NCBI GenBank assembly: GCA_017163975.1
Contig: JAFFSR010000249.1
Location: 4,215,001-4,279,000 of the forward strand
DNA: 64,000 nucleotides
Source: Anastatus disparis
Taxonomy: Eukaryota > Arthropoda > Insecta > Hymenoptera > Eupelmidae
Reading direction: 5' to 3'
The stretch's first letter is position 1; each line of letters starts with the position of its first letter. Positions 11,890 to 23,009 of this stretch are shown piece by piece. The notes beneath the pieces were generated by a model. The model was not told where the DNA came from. It made no database searches and saw only the letters and a program-made list of their open reading frames with translations. Made by a program: the position numbers and the translations under genes.

Positions 11890-14100
11890 AATTTATGAAT
11901 TTATTATATTTTAATTATTGTGTTTTCATTTTATTCTTTTCTATTATTTATAGCTTATTGAAAACGTTCAACGATGATAGGTCAAATTGAACTTATACTG
12001 CCTTCAATAATTGAGAACTAAGTATAAGCACTTGTAAATAATCACATAAATATAGCCTTCATCTCTAGCAACAGAATTATTTAAATGTTTGACATCGATC
12101 GCTGTAAAGTTGCTGAGTAATCTATCACGTTCTATTCCGTTTCTTTGTACAGAAAATTAATAATTTATGTAAAATTCAATTAAAAATTTATTTTTAATAA
12201 TTAATTAAAAATACTTAACATTTAATATAAAAAAGAGTCATATCGTAAATTTATTCAGCTTTCAGAATTCTAAAAGAAAACCAAAATTGGTGAAATATTT
12301 CAAAAAATAAATTTTTTATTCTTTAGAATATCAACTTCTTGATAAAAATGATCTCATCATTGGATTCCTTGTCGTCAAAAACCCTTAAAATAATAATCTT
12401 AATTTGAATTCATAATTTATAATACTAAAAAATTGACAATCATTCTAATTATTAAAGTGAAACTATAATTCGTCATGTTAAGTGTCAACAACGCCAATAA
12501 TTACGTGTAAAATTAAATGTAGTGTCGAAAAGAAGAACTAAAAAGGTAAAAAAATTTGAATTGTCTTTCTTTTTAGTTCCTCTTTCTGACACTGCATTTA
12601 ATTTTACACGTATTTATTGGCGTTGTTGTTCCGTACCACGTGACAACAAAGTGACTTAACATGACGAATATACCATTATTAGTTCGCAGTACTATTATGA
12701 GCAACTAACAATCTATACAACGATCATAATTTCATATTTTTTAAACAATGATTTTAATCACGTTCTATTGCAAATACCGTATTCGAGGTAGGCATTAGAA
12801 GATATTATTTTATATCAAAAAAATATTTAATTAAACGTTTAACCAAACTTAAAATATGATAAATAAGCTTTCATATATTGGCTTTGAAAGGCTTTAGCGA
12901 GTACATTAAAATGCTTGAAGTAAATTTTTATACGATATTTCTTTCGAAAGTTATCATCATGCTTTTGCATCCTGTTTTTTTAATAGCGTTATAGTTATAA
13001 TTAATAATTAATAAATATTTATGATTAGTAGATAATCAATAAATATTCTGCTTTCTCAAAATGAATATTTGTGATGCATAAATACTTCATAGTTTAAATT
13101 TATTTTTATCGCAAACAAGCTCAAACAAATTGAAATATGTTTTGTAAAATGAGATTAACTGATTTCATGCGTTTTTTAAAAACCAGAAAGATTATTTAAA
13201 AATTAGTATACTTTACAAAACAACAACTACTCAATCTCAATAATTATTACCTGACTTTGTTTATTTTTAATAAAGCAATTCAAAAAAGCAAAAGTATATC
13301 TTATAGTTAAAAAGATATGATTATTGTATCATCATTTATACTTATGCAATTATAACTTTTGGAATTATTAATCTAAGAATAATATTCAGAAGAATATCAT
13401 GTCAACATGGTTTGAAAATAAAATTTTTATTTACATAAATACTAATACCGATTTCCACAAATATTTAAACATTAATAAATATTTTTTTTAATATTTTCAT
13501 GATTCCTCATCTTTCTTACTATAATGTTTTAAATTACAATCTTATTTATGATTAACTTTCAAAATAACGTCAATTTTTAAAATCAAATAGCCAATAAATT
13601 ATTAATTAATTATCAATTATTAATTTATTAAATTGTTATTTATAAAATAATTAATGTAATAAATAATTCTAAATAATTATTTTTATATTCGATATTAATT
13701 ATGTAAATTATAAAATAAAAGAACAAATAGTATCGTCATTATGACTAACATTGCCATCTATTATTCAACATTAAAAACTCCGCTTGTAAACATTAGCAGT
13801 TTAGTCAAACATTTTGGTTATGTGTTGTATACAATAACAAACATATGATTCTTATTTATTTATTCGGTAACTATGCAAGCGATCAATATGATGAGTTCGT
13901 TGCTACCCCGGGGCAAAATGAAACACACTTGTTTCTCTTTTCGAACGTTCAAGATAGCGTTCTCTGATTGGCTGAAAAAGCGTAACTTTAAAGTGCCGTA
14001 GTTTAAAAACTATAAGAGATAAAAAAAAATTTACAATATAAAAGTTGTTCAGAATAATGTGCTCTATTACCCTGTGACGGGAAATACAGTAGCCTAGAAT
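11890..14100 (-). repeat. Right unique arm of the giant foldback element
   Basis: This is the reverse complement of 6186-8396 with scattered substitutions and small indels, for example an extra ~17 bp next to the minisatellite near 11880. It contains the nested hairpin at 12471-12672. Open frames here are chance translations of the palindrome. Confidence 0.9.
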
Positions 14101-14429
14101 CACCGTGTATATATGAGTTGAAGAAACTGGAGAAAAATAATAAGGAAGATAGTAAAGTCGTCTGTTACGAACTTAGAAACTTACATTACATAAAAAGTAT
14201 TGATTACATTGTGTTGAATGGTTTTAGAAGATAAATAAAATAGTACTATAAAGATTCAGCAATAATAAAATATAAAAATATCTCATAAAATAAAATTTTT
14301 TTTTTTCCATTGCATGGTTAAGCACGAAAACATAAAGTATCAAAGGCTTGAAGCGCTCGATCGTTTCGCTAATTTGCCATCGAGGGCGCTGCCGCTCCCC
14401 TTGGTCACGAATATCTTAAATATCTTTCA
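14101..14429. other. Spacer without recognisable features
   Basis: AT-rich flank of the foldback element. A slightly GC-richer block at 14350-14410 has no recognisable match. Confidence 0.5.
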
Positions 14430-14880
14430 TTTATCATTATAAATAATAAGAACAACGAAATTTTGTGATGATTTGTGTAATGGCCATCACATTAAAATAT
14501 GAACAACTTCTTGGGCAGTATAATCTCTTACGTTAATAGAAGAAATGACCAATTGCATTAACGCTTCACGTGCAGTCATATCCTTCGAATTATTCTTACA
14601 GAATTTTTCCATAAGGTCCTTATAAGTACGAGAAGTTGTTATATCCTTAGTTCTATATTTAACAATATATTGCGTTAAAGCTGTTGTATCGATTATCATT
14701 GAAAAATCACTAATTTCTCACCAAATTTGGGTAACGACGTTACTACATAATTGAAAGTATGGATCATTTCGTTGAGGATAATATTTATAATAACCTTTTG
14801 AATCATCAATCAAACTACCATTTTGAACAGCTCTCAGAAAATGATACCTACATTTTAATGTCTTATTTTTCGATATTAAA
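14430..14880 (-). pseudogene. Helitron Rep-helicase fragment (central region)
   Basis: On the minus strand a broken frame shows motifs of the segment between the HUH Rep and the Pif1-like helicase of Helitron RepHel proteins. In order these are RNDP followed by a Q-x-W motif (about 14780-14725), YIVKYRTK (about 14660, matching the family YIAKYATK motif), RDYTAQEVVHILM (about 14525-14490) and WPLHKSS (about 14480-14460). In-frame stops interrupt it (TGA after QIW and after HILM). RepHel drives rolling-circle transposition. This piece is the section missing from the larger Helitron pseudogene at 43806-46398, though the two are probably not one element. Confidence 0.75.
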
Positions 14881-15053
14881 CAATGTTTTTTGTATTTGGT
14901 ATGTCGTTAAATAGCATTGATTAAAGAATACTAAGCTTTATCATATGCCGTAGAAGAAACATGAGAAAAATCCTTGTTCTGAAGGATGTTCATATGATTC
15001 TATATTCATTCCTACGGGATTTATTTCAAAACAAAGTTTATCAAAATAATCCT

Positions 15054-15437
15054 CTAAGAGCAGGTCGTATATCTCTATCCTTTTCTAACCAAAAAATTCA
15101 TTTTTCTGCAAAACCCAATAATTTCAGCAAAAAATAAGAAGAAAGCCCCATCTCGTATAATAAAAAGCAATATTTTCTTTAATGAGAAAAAATTATTTTT
15201 ATCGCTTCGTTTTTAACTTTGAAAAACTTAATTGTCCACCCTAATCTATATTTTTTAAGTTTTTTAAGGTTTTCTTCAAAACGAATCGATAAAAATAATT
15301 TTTTATTATCAAAGAAAATATTGCTTTTTATGATGCAAGATGAGGTTATTTCCTTATTTTTTGCTACAATTATTAATTCTTGTAAATAAATCAATTCTTT
15401 GACTAGAAAAGGACAGATATATTCGACCTCCTGTTAA
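15054..15437. mobile_element. Hairpin MITE, family A, copy 2
   Basis: Inverted repeat with the same termini and internal sequence as the copies at 2279 and 29471: GAGCAGGTCGTATATCTCTA on the left and its degenerate complement on the right. The right TTAA (15434-15437) is intact; the left has become CTAA. The central hinge lies near 15245. Confidence 0.82.
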
Positions 15438-15450
15438 TAATGTAATTTAC

Positions 15451-15921
15451 TTAAGGTGGTTCATGCGGTAAGAGAGAGAAAGCTAGCTGTGAGAGAAAGA
15501 GATAGCGCTCATATGATTTAGTCGCGCATGCGCAGCAACGTAAATGTGAACGAAACATGCATCGTTTATCTAATAATTACATTTTCAAAACACTTTATCT
15601 CTTTAATAATACGATGAATTTACGTGAATCTTGTTGGAAAATGTTTATTATTAGTTCCTTTAGATATGTTTAAATTTTCAATTACGATTTGAATGTAGTT
15701 TATGAGATATTGCGATTAACAGCTACGAAATGTAAAATTTCCAATATATATATAGATATACTTCCAATGTAATTTGTAAAACTTTGAACATCGATTAATC
15801 AAAAACGAAACGATAAAATGTTCTGAAATTTTAATATGATATTCTCATTGCCTTCATTGAACTATACCTACAATTTCAAGAATATCTTGAAAAAACACGT
15901 TATTCGCACAAACCACCTTAA
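15451..15921. mobile_element. MITE with TTAA ends, family B
   Basis: TTAA (15451-15454) is followed by GGTGGTTCATGCG, and CGCACAAACCACC is followed by TTAA (15918-15921). The terminal inverted repeat of about 13 bp is imperfect. Unlike family A, the interior is not a full-length hairpin. It lies only 13 bp from the preceding MITE. TTAA duplication points to piggyBac- or Kolobok-type mobilisation. Confidence 0.75.
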
Positions 15922-16336
15922 TACACTTTAATAGTGCACTGGACAAAATAATGGCATTGATCCCTGTTTAAAACAAATACGTGGTAAAACCATGTGGTTA
16001 AACTATGTGATTAAACTATATAGTTTTATCAACAGGGAAGTTAAGCACGTCGTTGAAATATAATACACCACGAATACGTGGACTGTTCCAAATTTGCCAG
16101 TCAAATCTATACCATAGTCTGTTACATTGAAAATTGGTATTAATATTTTATTCAAAAATAAATTAACTCGTTCTTGAAAAAATAGGTAACTATTAGAAGA
16201 TTTTCGTGCATTGATTTTTTTTCTGTTCCGATTTTAATTAGCTATTGAATAACTGACGATTTTTTATTACACATTGACACTTCGTCGACTGTCCAATAGG
16301 TGGTGACCGGTTTTGCTGCTTATTTTAATAGATTAG

Positions 16337-16470
16337 AGGAGGGCGGTAGCGCAGGAGCTAAGGCTCTCAGCTCGCGCTTTAGTGGACCAAAGTTTGATTC
16401 CCTGGGAAAATTTTGTTCAATTTCTTTGTGCTATCAAAAAGTCCAATTGGGTATTTGAGATATAAAATAA
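16337..16470 (+). mobile_element. tRNA-derived SINE relic
   Basis: GGGCGGTAGCGCAGGAG contains an A-box-like element (16347-16357). About 34 bp downstream of it, AGTTTGATTCC (16391-16401) is a near-canonical B box. Following sequence includes CCAATTGGGTAT, close to CTCATTGGGTAT in the SINE at 62855-63300, suggesting the same or a sister family. No poly-A tail or target duplication is visible, so it is an old copy. Confidence 0.6.
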
Positions 16471-16735
16471 TTAGGCAAAAATTTAGAAGAAACAAAGGGT
16501 GAGAATTAATTGAGGGATTCCAAAGATCATCGATGGATCTGATAAGAGCATAACTACTAGATTGGCATGGTAGAGGTACTTATATCGCAAGGTTATTACG
16601 AACAACTTATAGGCAAATTTTTATTGCACTTATTCCCCATCATAATAATACATTCATATGAGCAATATTTAATAAATAATAGTTTCTAAGAATCTGTTTT
16701 TATGTAGCCGCAACGGGGGATGCTAGTAATTCATA

Positions 16736-17146
16736 TGGGGATATCCACACAACTTTTAATCCTAGTAATAGGTCACATTACAGCTGTTCCTGGGTTTACC
16801 GCATGATGCACATTATTTAAACTAGGTTCAAATCTTTTGTGCTATCCTGTAACTCTATTTCTGATGTATTTTGTAAATGTGCCACAAACGGCACAGCAGA
16901 TAATTCTATAAAAAGTAAATTTACACATAAGATAAATTACGGTGATTTCCTATGTGTAAAAATGAATATTTTATAGAAATATCTACTGCGCTGTTTGTTA
17001 AACATTTACAAAATACATCAGAAATAGAGTTACAGGATAGCACAAAAGATTTGAACCTAGTTTAAATAATGTGCATCATGCGGTAAACCCAGGAACAGCT
17101 GTAATGTGACCTATTACTAGGATTAACAGTTGTGTGGATATCCCCA
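16736..17146. mobile_element. Hairpin MITE with TA target duplication
   Basis: TGGGGATATCCACACAAC begins at 16736 and its complement ends at 17146. The two arms (about 185 bp) are almost identical. Both ends are flanked by TA (16734-16735 and 17147-17148), the Tc1/mariner-type duplication. The interior loop (~16910-16970) is itself partly palindromic. Arm identity implies a recent origin. Confidence 0.85.
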
Positions 17147-17389
17147 TATACATATTTCATATAGATTGTGTTATAAGGCTATTGTGTTATAAGACTATTG
17201 TGTTATAATTATGATAAAAGTTTAGTTTCATTAGATTTATATGATTTATATGTATTTATTATTGAGTGATATTACAATTTATCTATGTCATAATTATAAT
17301 AGAAGGTGAAAAAGTACGATAATAGACCCGGTAATTAAAATGTACCTGACGACTCCTCGCTCAGCGCCGGCAACGATAATTGCTACTAG

Positions 17390-17868
17390 TTTAAATTCCA
17401 AACAAAGTGATGATATAAAAAGTTGTCAAGCTTGTACTGTAGGTAAATCAACAGCAACACCTTTTAAACATAGAAGTGAGAAATGTGATACATTATTGCA
17501 CAGGATACATACTGATGTGTGTGGACCCTTTAATGTGTTAACAATAAGTGGGGCAAAATATTTTTTATCTTTTGTAGATAACTATTGAAGATGGTGTGTC
17601 ATTTATTTAATTAAGAAAAAAGAAGAAGTCTTTGCAAAGTTTTTGAAATATAAAACATTTGCAGAAAATTTTACAGGTGAAAAAATCAAGGAACTACAAA
17701 GTGGTAATGGTAAGGAGTACTGCAACAAAAAATTTGACAAGTACTCAGCCAAATGTCGTATATTTAGAAGACTGACTGCTCAATACACACCACAGCAGAA
17801 CGGCATAGCTGAAAGAAAAAATAGGACGTTGATGGAAGCAACACGGTGTATGCTCATATTATGAAATT
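17390..17868 (+). pseudogene. Ty1/copia integrase core (pseudogene)
   Basis: The translation shows the copia GAG-pre-integrase zinc-binding tail (CQACTVGK...PF) and the start of the integrase core with HTDVCGP (catalytic Asp) and FVDNY. A TGA follows at 17586-17588. In the same frame LQSGNGKEY lies where copia integrases have SDNG, so the second catalytic aspartate is replaced by Gly. YTPQQNGIAERKNRTLMEA retains the catalytic Glu. Integrase would insert the cDNA copy, but with a stop, a lost Asp and a frameshift near 17860 this copy is dead. It continues as the polyprotein remnant at 17869-18855. Confidence 0.85.
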
Positions 17869-18855
17869 ATCATTTAGCGGCGAGGTTTTTATGACAGCAA
17901 ATTATGTTAGAAATAGATGCCCCACAGCAGCATTAGATGGTGAAATACGTTATATGTTATAGTATGGTAGTACACCAAACATAAACCACTTCAGAATTTT
18001 TGGCTTTACAGCTTTTGTATTAAATAAAAAACAACAAGGTAAATTATATAATCAAGAAATAGAAGGAAAGTTAGTGGGGTACTCTGAAGAGTCTAAAGCT
18101 TACCGTATTTGGATACCAGCTGAAAGAAAAATTGTAATTTCCAGAGCCTTTAAAACTATAGAAAAAGAAAATAATATAAAAAATCATAAAATATTTAAAG
18201 ATAAACAGGATATATTACATGTTAAGATAAATTCATTAAATGAACTTGTGTAAACAAATGCAGGTAAAGAAAATAAACAAAAAGATATACGTGGTCCTGG
18301 AAGGCCATTGTTATTAAGAACTGGTAAACAAGGGAGACCAAGAAAACTGTATAGAAGTACAAGTATAAGTTGCACAACAAGTGAAAATATACACAAAATA
18401 TATAGAAGTGCTAGTATGAGTAGCATAAAAAATATAGAGACTCTAGATGATGAAGAAAACTTATATGACGATGAAGATGAAGTATTAACAGATGCAGAAG
18501 CCAATTATGCATTCCTAGCAGAAGTAGAAAAACCGGATTGGAATAAAGTTATATATAAAGAGTTTAAGGAACTAGTAAAAAACGATACATGAGATATGAT
18601 TAAAAAACCAGAAGAAAAAATCATTAATTCAAGATTAGTTTGGACAACAAAAACAGATACCAAGGATAACGTAGTGATGAAAAAAAGCCAGACTGGTGAC
18701 AAGAGGTTTTGCTCAAATATACGGTGTTGGCTGCTAAGACACATTCGCTCCTGTTGTAAGATTAGAAGCATTGAGCTTAATAATGGCTATTGTAGTTCAA
18801 TTTAATTTTAAAAAACTCTGCCAAGTGGCTTTAGTTACTCTACATACCATCTTTT
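17869..18855 (+). pseudogene. Copia polyprotein remnant: integrase C-terminus and RT N-terminus
   Basis: After a frameshift the frame gives NYVRNRCPTAAL, HFRIFGFTAFV and KLVGYSEESKAYRIW, the typical copia integrase C-terminal domain. A linker follows with GRPGRP-like and acidic stretches (DDEENLYDDEDE). The reverse transcriptase then starts at PDWNKVIYKEFKELVKNDT and SRLVWTTK. A TGA at 18590-18592 replaces the Trp normally found here. Beyond ~18680 further frameshifts scatter DTFAPVVRLE-like and IVVQF-like motifs. RT stops abruptly about where the QMDV..AFL motif would be and abuts the LTR at 18858. The catalytic YVDD and RNase H are therefore deleted. Confidence 0.82.
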
Positions 18856-18857
18856 TT

Positions 18858-19097
18858 TGTTGAAAATATACACACTCATACTAGGTGTCGCCACCTATTA
18901 AGAATATTTAGTAGACAGTTGAAGAGAATCAAGTTACGTCTCGTCGTCGTTCAGTTTAGTTCAAGTCCGTCTGTTAAAGCCAGAACTTGTATTTCGTTAT
19001 TGTATAGAGGGATCATTTAATTTAATTATTTTGTATGGATGAAATAAAGACTTTTCATTTAATATAAATTGTGCTCTGCATTATTATAATTTTAACA
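18858..19097 (+). mobile_element. 3' LTR of the copia element (~240 bp)
   Basis: It begins TGTTGAAAATATACAC and ends TTTTAACA, giving TG...CA ends with a TGTT/AACA inverted repeat. The length suits a copia LTR. A polyadenylation signal (AATAAA) lies at about 19045, followed by CTCTGCATT. It directly follows the truncated RT with only a T-run in place of a polypurine tract. No matching 5' LTR is seen upstream in the window. Confidence 0.68.
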
Positions 19098-19281
19098 TTT
19101 TTAGTATAAGGTAATCCAATACTGATAGAGCTTTTCACGCCCGTCATATTTGTATCAATATTTTATATGCTCGCGTAGATGGCAGTTCGCATGCTCTATT
19201 AGCATGAATTTTCTCTCAGTGTATGCAAAATTTGAAGCAGATCCATCGAGTAATTTTCGAGATCCAGTTGGCTTACTGAAT

Positions 19282-19403
<122 letters not shown>

Positions 19404-20469
19404 ACGCACATACATACACACACAGACATACATACAAAGATTTTCTGGAAATCACTTTAATCGACTCCCTGAGTCCAAATACACACAAATAAGTGAAAAA
19501 ATAGAAAAATAATTTTTTTACCGATACAATGCTTTCTCAATAAGAAAGCAAAAGTGAAGCAAAAAAAATTTTGCCAACGCACATTAAGAAATGTTAATTT
19601 TATTGGGAAAAATTTAATTTTTATTTTATCTTTTTTTACTTAAAGTTCAACACCGTAATTATTGTAAGATGTCGCAAATTTTGTTCTGTTTCCATTTTTT
19701 TTATTTTATTGGGCAGTATTCGAGGTAAAAAAAAACTTGAGTCTCCTGGACCCAGAGTGACTACTAAGAGTTAGTAGCTATACCTGCAAGTTACGAGTTT
19801 GACGCAATAAATATTATTATTAGAAGTATTTATACGCAAAGAAGTTATAATCAATATGAGGGCGAGGAAGTGATCTAAACCTCGAATGGACATTGCGTCC
19901 GAGCGAAGGGAGGGTGAAAAGTTTACAAACATTACTAAAATATGAAAGTGCTTATTTAAAAACAAGCTTTTTGCACGTAAAAGTGATTTTAACCCCGGGT
20001 AGAAACGTCTGCGCCAGATTGAAACTACTTTCTCGCTCTCGTATCGAAAAAAGCTATTTCCTCTTGAGTGTTGAACAAAATTCTCTTGTACAACGTACAA
20101 AAGGTTGTTTTCAAACACGCATTTTTATGCATGCCAACGCAAAAACAAGCTTTGCGAACAAAATGCTAAAAAATATTCGATGGCGTCGTTTTCGAAAAAA
20201 GTATGAAACGCGAAAATATTTATAAAAATAACTTTTTTCTTCGTCATTCTTTATTTTACTTTAAAACAATGCAAAAAAAAATTTTTACTTGTCTATAAAT
20301 TTTTATGATGATAAGATCTGTTGGTAGATACAATGATAACGTGCTCAACTCTCGATTGGCAGATACAATGATTTATTACTTATGTAATAACAAAAAACTC
20401 AAGGACAGCAAATTCGATCTCTTTAAAGCAGCGAAATATACCGACTAGCGAGTAGTCCGAGGAAAATAT
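19404..20469. other. Gene-free spacer
   Basis: I recognise no gene or mobile element. Open frames of 110-115 codons at 19771-20225 overlap on opposite strands, have no recognisable motif and look like chance. Confidence 0.5.
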
Positions 20470-22447
20470 AACTGGCTGATTCCATTCGGATTCATGCAGG
20501 GCGTCACGGATCGAATTTTTTTTGGCTGAAAACTATGTGATTGTATTCTAATACTCGAGAGAAAATGTGGAAACCCCGAAATACGGCTTAACAAATTTTT
20601 TTCACGACGCTATAGCCTATTTTATGTTAAATGTTAAAATGAAAGGTGAAAAAATGAAAATGGACCTTTGTATTCAAAATGTTCTATCCCCGTCAATTTT
20701 TGACTTTTCAAGGCAAATTTTTTTTTTAAATGTGAGGAATATAGTCTCGTTTCAAATGCCGTTCCGATTTTTGCGATGCGAGTTGATCCCTTTGAGTTAT
20801 TCATGAAAAACCTAGAAATTTTTTCAAAAACTATTTTTTTTTTGTTTTTGAAATTCCTTTATGTTTTTATACGTAAAAAATGCTAACTTTTAGGATAGGT
20901 GAGAATATGCTATTTTGCCTTATTTTTTTAAACAGGTTTTCGAACGTTTTTATTTATATTTTACATTTTAAAGCATTGATATTATGGCGCATCATGCCAT
21001 TTTTTCAACTACTACGTCCTTTTACGATTTGTTTATGATTTTATTAATTAATGTAATAAAAATATTAACAAAAATTTTTTAAATAAACCTTCGATCGAGT
21101 TTTTGGATCAATTAGAACCAAAGTTATAACGATTTTAAGTTTATAAAAATAGATGAATTTAAAAATGATGAATGAAAAATTTTTTTCAACTATAGAATAT
21201 CAAGACCATGTACTCTTCTAATAATTATGCTCTTTTACTATTCGTTCACCGTTTTATTTATAAGTATATTGTTAGGGTTTGCAAAAACCTTCAGGATGAG
21301 CCATTGCTCAACTTTTTTGGTCAATTAGAACAAAAGTTATAGCAATTTTAATTTTAAAAATGTGTTAAGGAATAAATCATTTATTCAGTTTGAATTAAAG
21401 AATTCATACTTTCCCATTCATGCAATGAAGTTCTAGAAGTGAACACAAGATTTTGTTCACCTTCCTAGCAGTGGATTTTTTGTATTCCCTTGACTTCTTT
21501 TGCTTTTTCTTGCCATTTAACTTTTTTCGTTTATCGGAAAACTTCTAGTTCTTCTTTATCTAAAAGGAAAATGTTGATAGATGGAGTGTACAGTGACACA
21601 TGAGTTGCGAAATCCTCTGCATTTCTAATAGATTTTGCAAAAAATTTTTTATATTCATCTATTTTTATAAACTCAAAATCGTTATAGCTTTGGTTCTAAT
21701 TAATCCAAAAACTTGATCAAAGGTTTATTTTGAAGATTTTTGTTAATATTTTTATTACATTAATTAATAAAAACATAAACAAATCGTAAGAAGATGTAGT
21801 AGTTGTAAAAATGGCACGATGCGCCATAGTATCAATGCTTTAAAATGTAAAATATAAAAAAAAACGTTCGAAAATCTGTTTAAAAAAAATAAGCATATTC
21901 TCGCCTATCCTAAAAGTTAGCAATTTTTACGTATAAAAACATATAAAAATTTCCAAAAAAATATAGTTTCTGAGAAAATTACATTTAAAAAAAATCGTTT
22001 TTTCTAGGTTTTTCATGAATAACTCGAAGGGATCAACTTGCATCGCAAAAATCAAACGAGACTGTATTTTTCACATTAAAAAAAAAAATTTGTCTTGAAA
22101 AGTCAAAAATTAACGGAGATAAAGCATTTTGAATACGGAGGTCCATTTTCATTTTTTCACCTTTGTGACGATGTATTTGCGACGACGTCATCCTAGAATC
22201 TCGAATCGCCAAAAATCTAAAAATTTAATAAAAATTGTGATTTCCGATGAGACTATCACAGAGGGGATTCGCGTGTTCGGGAGACGCGTGTATTCTACCT
22301 TTATATACCAAAATCCTTTTTCTAATTTTTATCTCTCTAAAGCACCCTCTTTTAATTTCAATATACTTTCTTTATTTTTTTTAGTGTACTCTCTCTCTCA
22401 CACACTCTAGGTTCAATTAGTTAAAAATAAAAAAGAGTACACCACGA

Positions 22448-22849
22448 TTAAGGGGTGTCCTCATACCGGCACAGCGATCTACCTTTTCTACATTTGAATT
22501 ATGCATTTTAATGAAAATTTAACCATTTTTGACTAAAATTCATAAAAGAGGCACATTCTTAACATTCTAACGAATTTATTGCAACGTTAAAAGACAGAAT
22601 AATAGTAAAAATGAAGACGAAACTGCATAATACGATTATTCATAACTACATTGAAAAGTTAATCGTATTAAGCAGTTTTCGCCTTTATTTTACCCTTATA
22701 TTGTCTTTAACGTTGCAATAAATTCTTTGGCATGTTAAGAATGTGCCTCTCCTACGAATTTCAGTCTTGAATAGTTAAATTTTTATAGAAATTCATAATT
22801 TAAATGTAGTTAAGATAGAACTCTATGTCGGTATGAGAATTCCCCTTAA
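22448..22849. mobile_element. MITE with TTAA ends, family C
   Basis: TTAA plus GGGGTGTCCTCATACCG on the left is mirrored by CGGTATGAGAATTCCCC plus TTAA on the right. The arms match over about 180 bp (for example GGCACATTCTTAACATTC and its complement). It sits inside the LTR-type insertion, so it is younger than that element. Confidence 0.83.
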
Positions 22850-23009
22850 CTTTAAAGAAAAATATTATAATTTCAATTTTCTCTATCACAGAAATTTTTT
22901 TTTCACTTAGTTTAATTTTTTTTACGCACAAAAAGAAATATTAATAATAATCAGGTGCATAGATTTGACATGGGCGAAATTACAAAAATCTTTCTCTATG
23001 CCTTAAACC

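Larger units (their letters stand above)
6186..14100. mobile_element. Giant foldback element (~7.9 kb palindrome)
   Basis: Position x on the left matches the reverse complement of about 20286-x on the right, from the outer ends (ATTCTAGGCTACTGTA at 6186; TACAGTAGCCTAGAAT ending at 14100) to a centre near 9980. Each arm has about 2.2 kb of unique AT-rich sequence with very few mismatches and almost no net length difference (for example AGGATGCAAAAGCATGATG at ~7312 and its complement ending ~12974). It then runs into a 20-bp-period minisatellite whose orientation also flips at the centre. I see no transposase, so it is non-autonomous. Outside the ends the flanks differ and no target duplication is evident. 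It resembles foldback (FB/TFB-type) elements, but no family is claimed. Confidence 0.9.

Noticed and set aside
6186..14100. Target duplication or Polinton/Maverick identity for the giant element
   Set aside because: Flanks outside the inverted ends do not match at any length I tried. No polymerase B, integrase or capsid motifs are present.
13903..14103. 66-codon open frame at the end of the foldback element
   Set aside because: It lies in the terminal inverted arm, its mirror copy at the left end is not open in the same way, and it has no recognisable motif. Chance frame.
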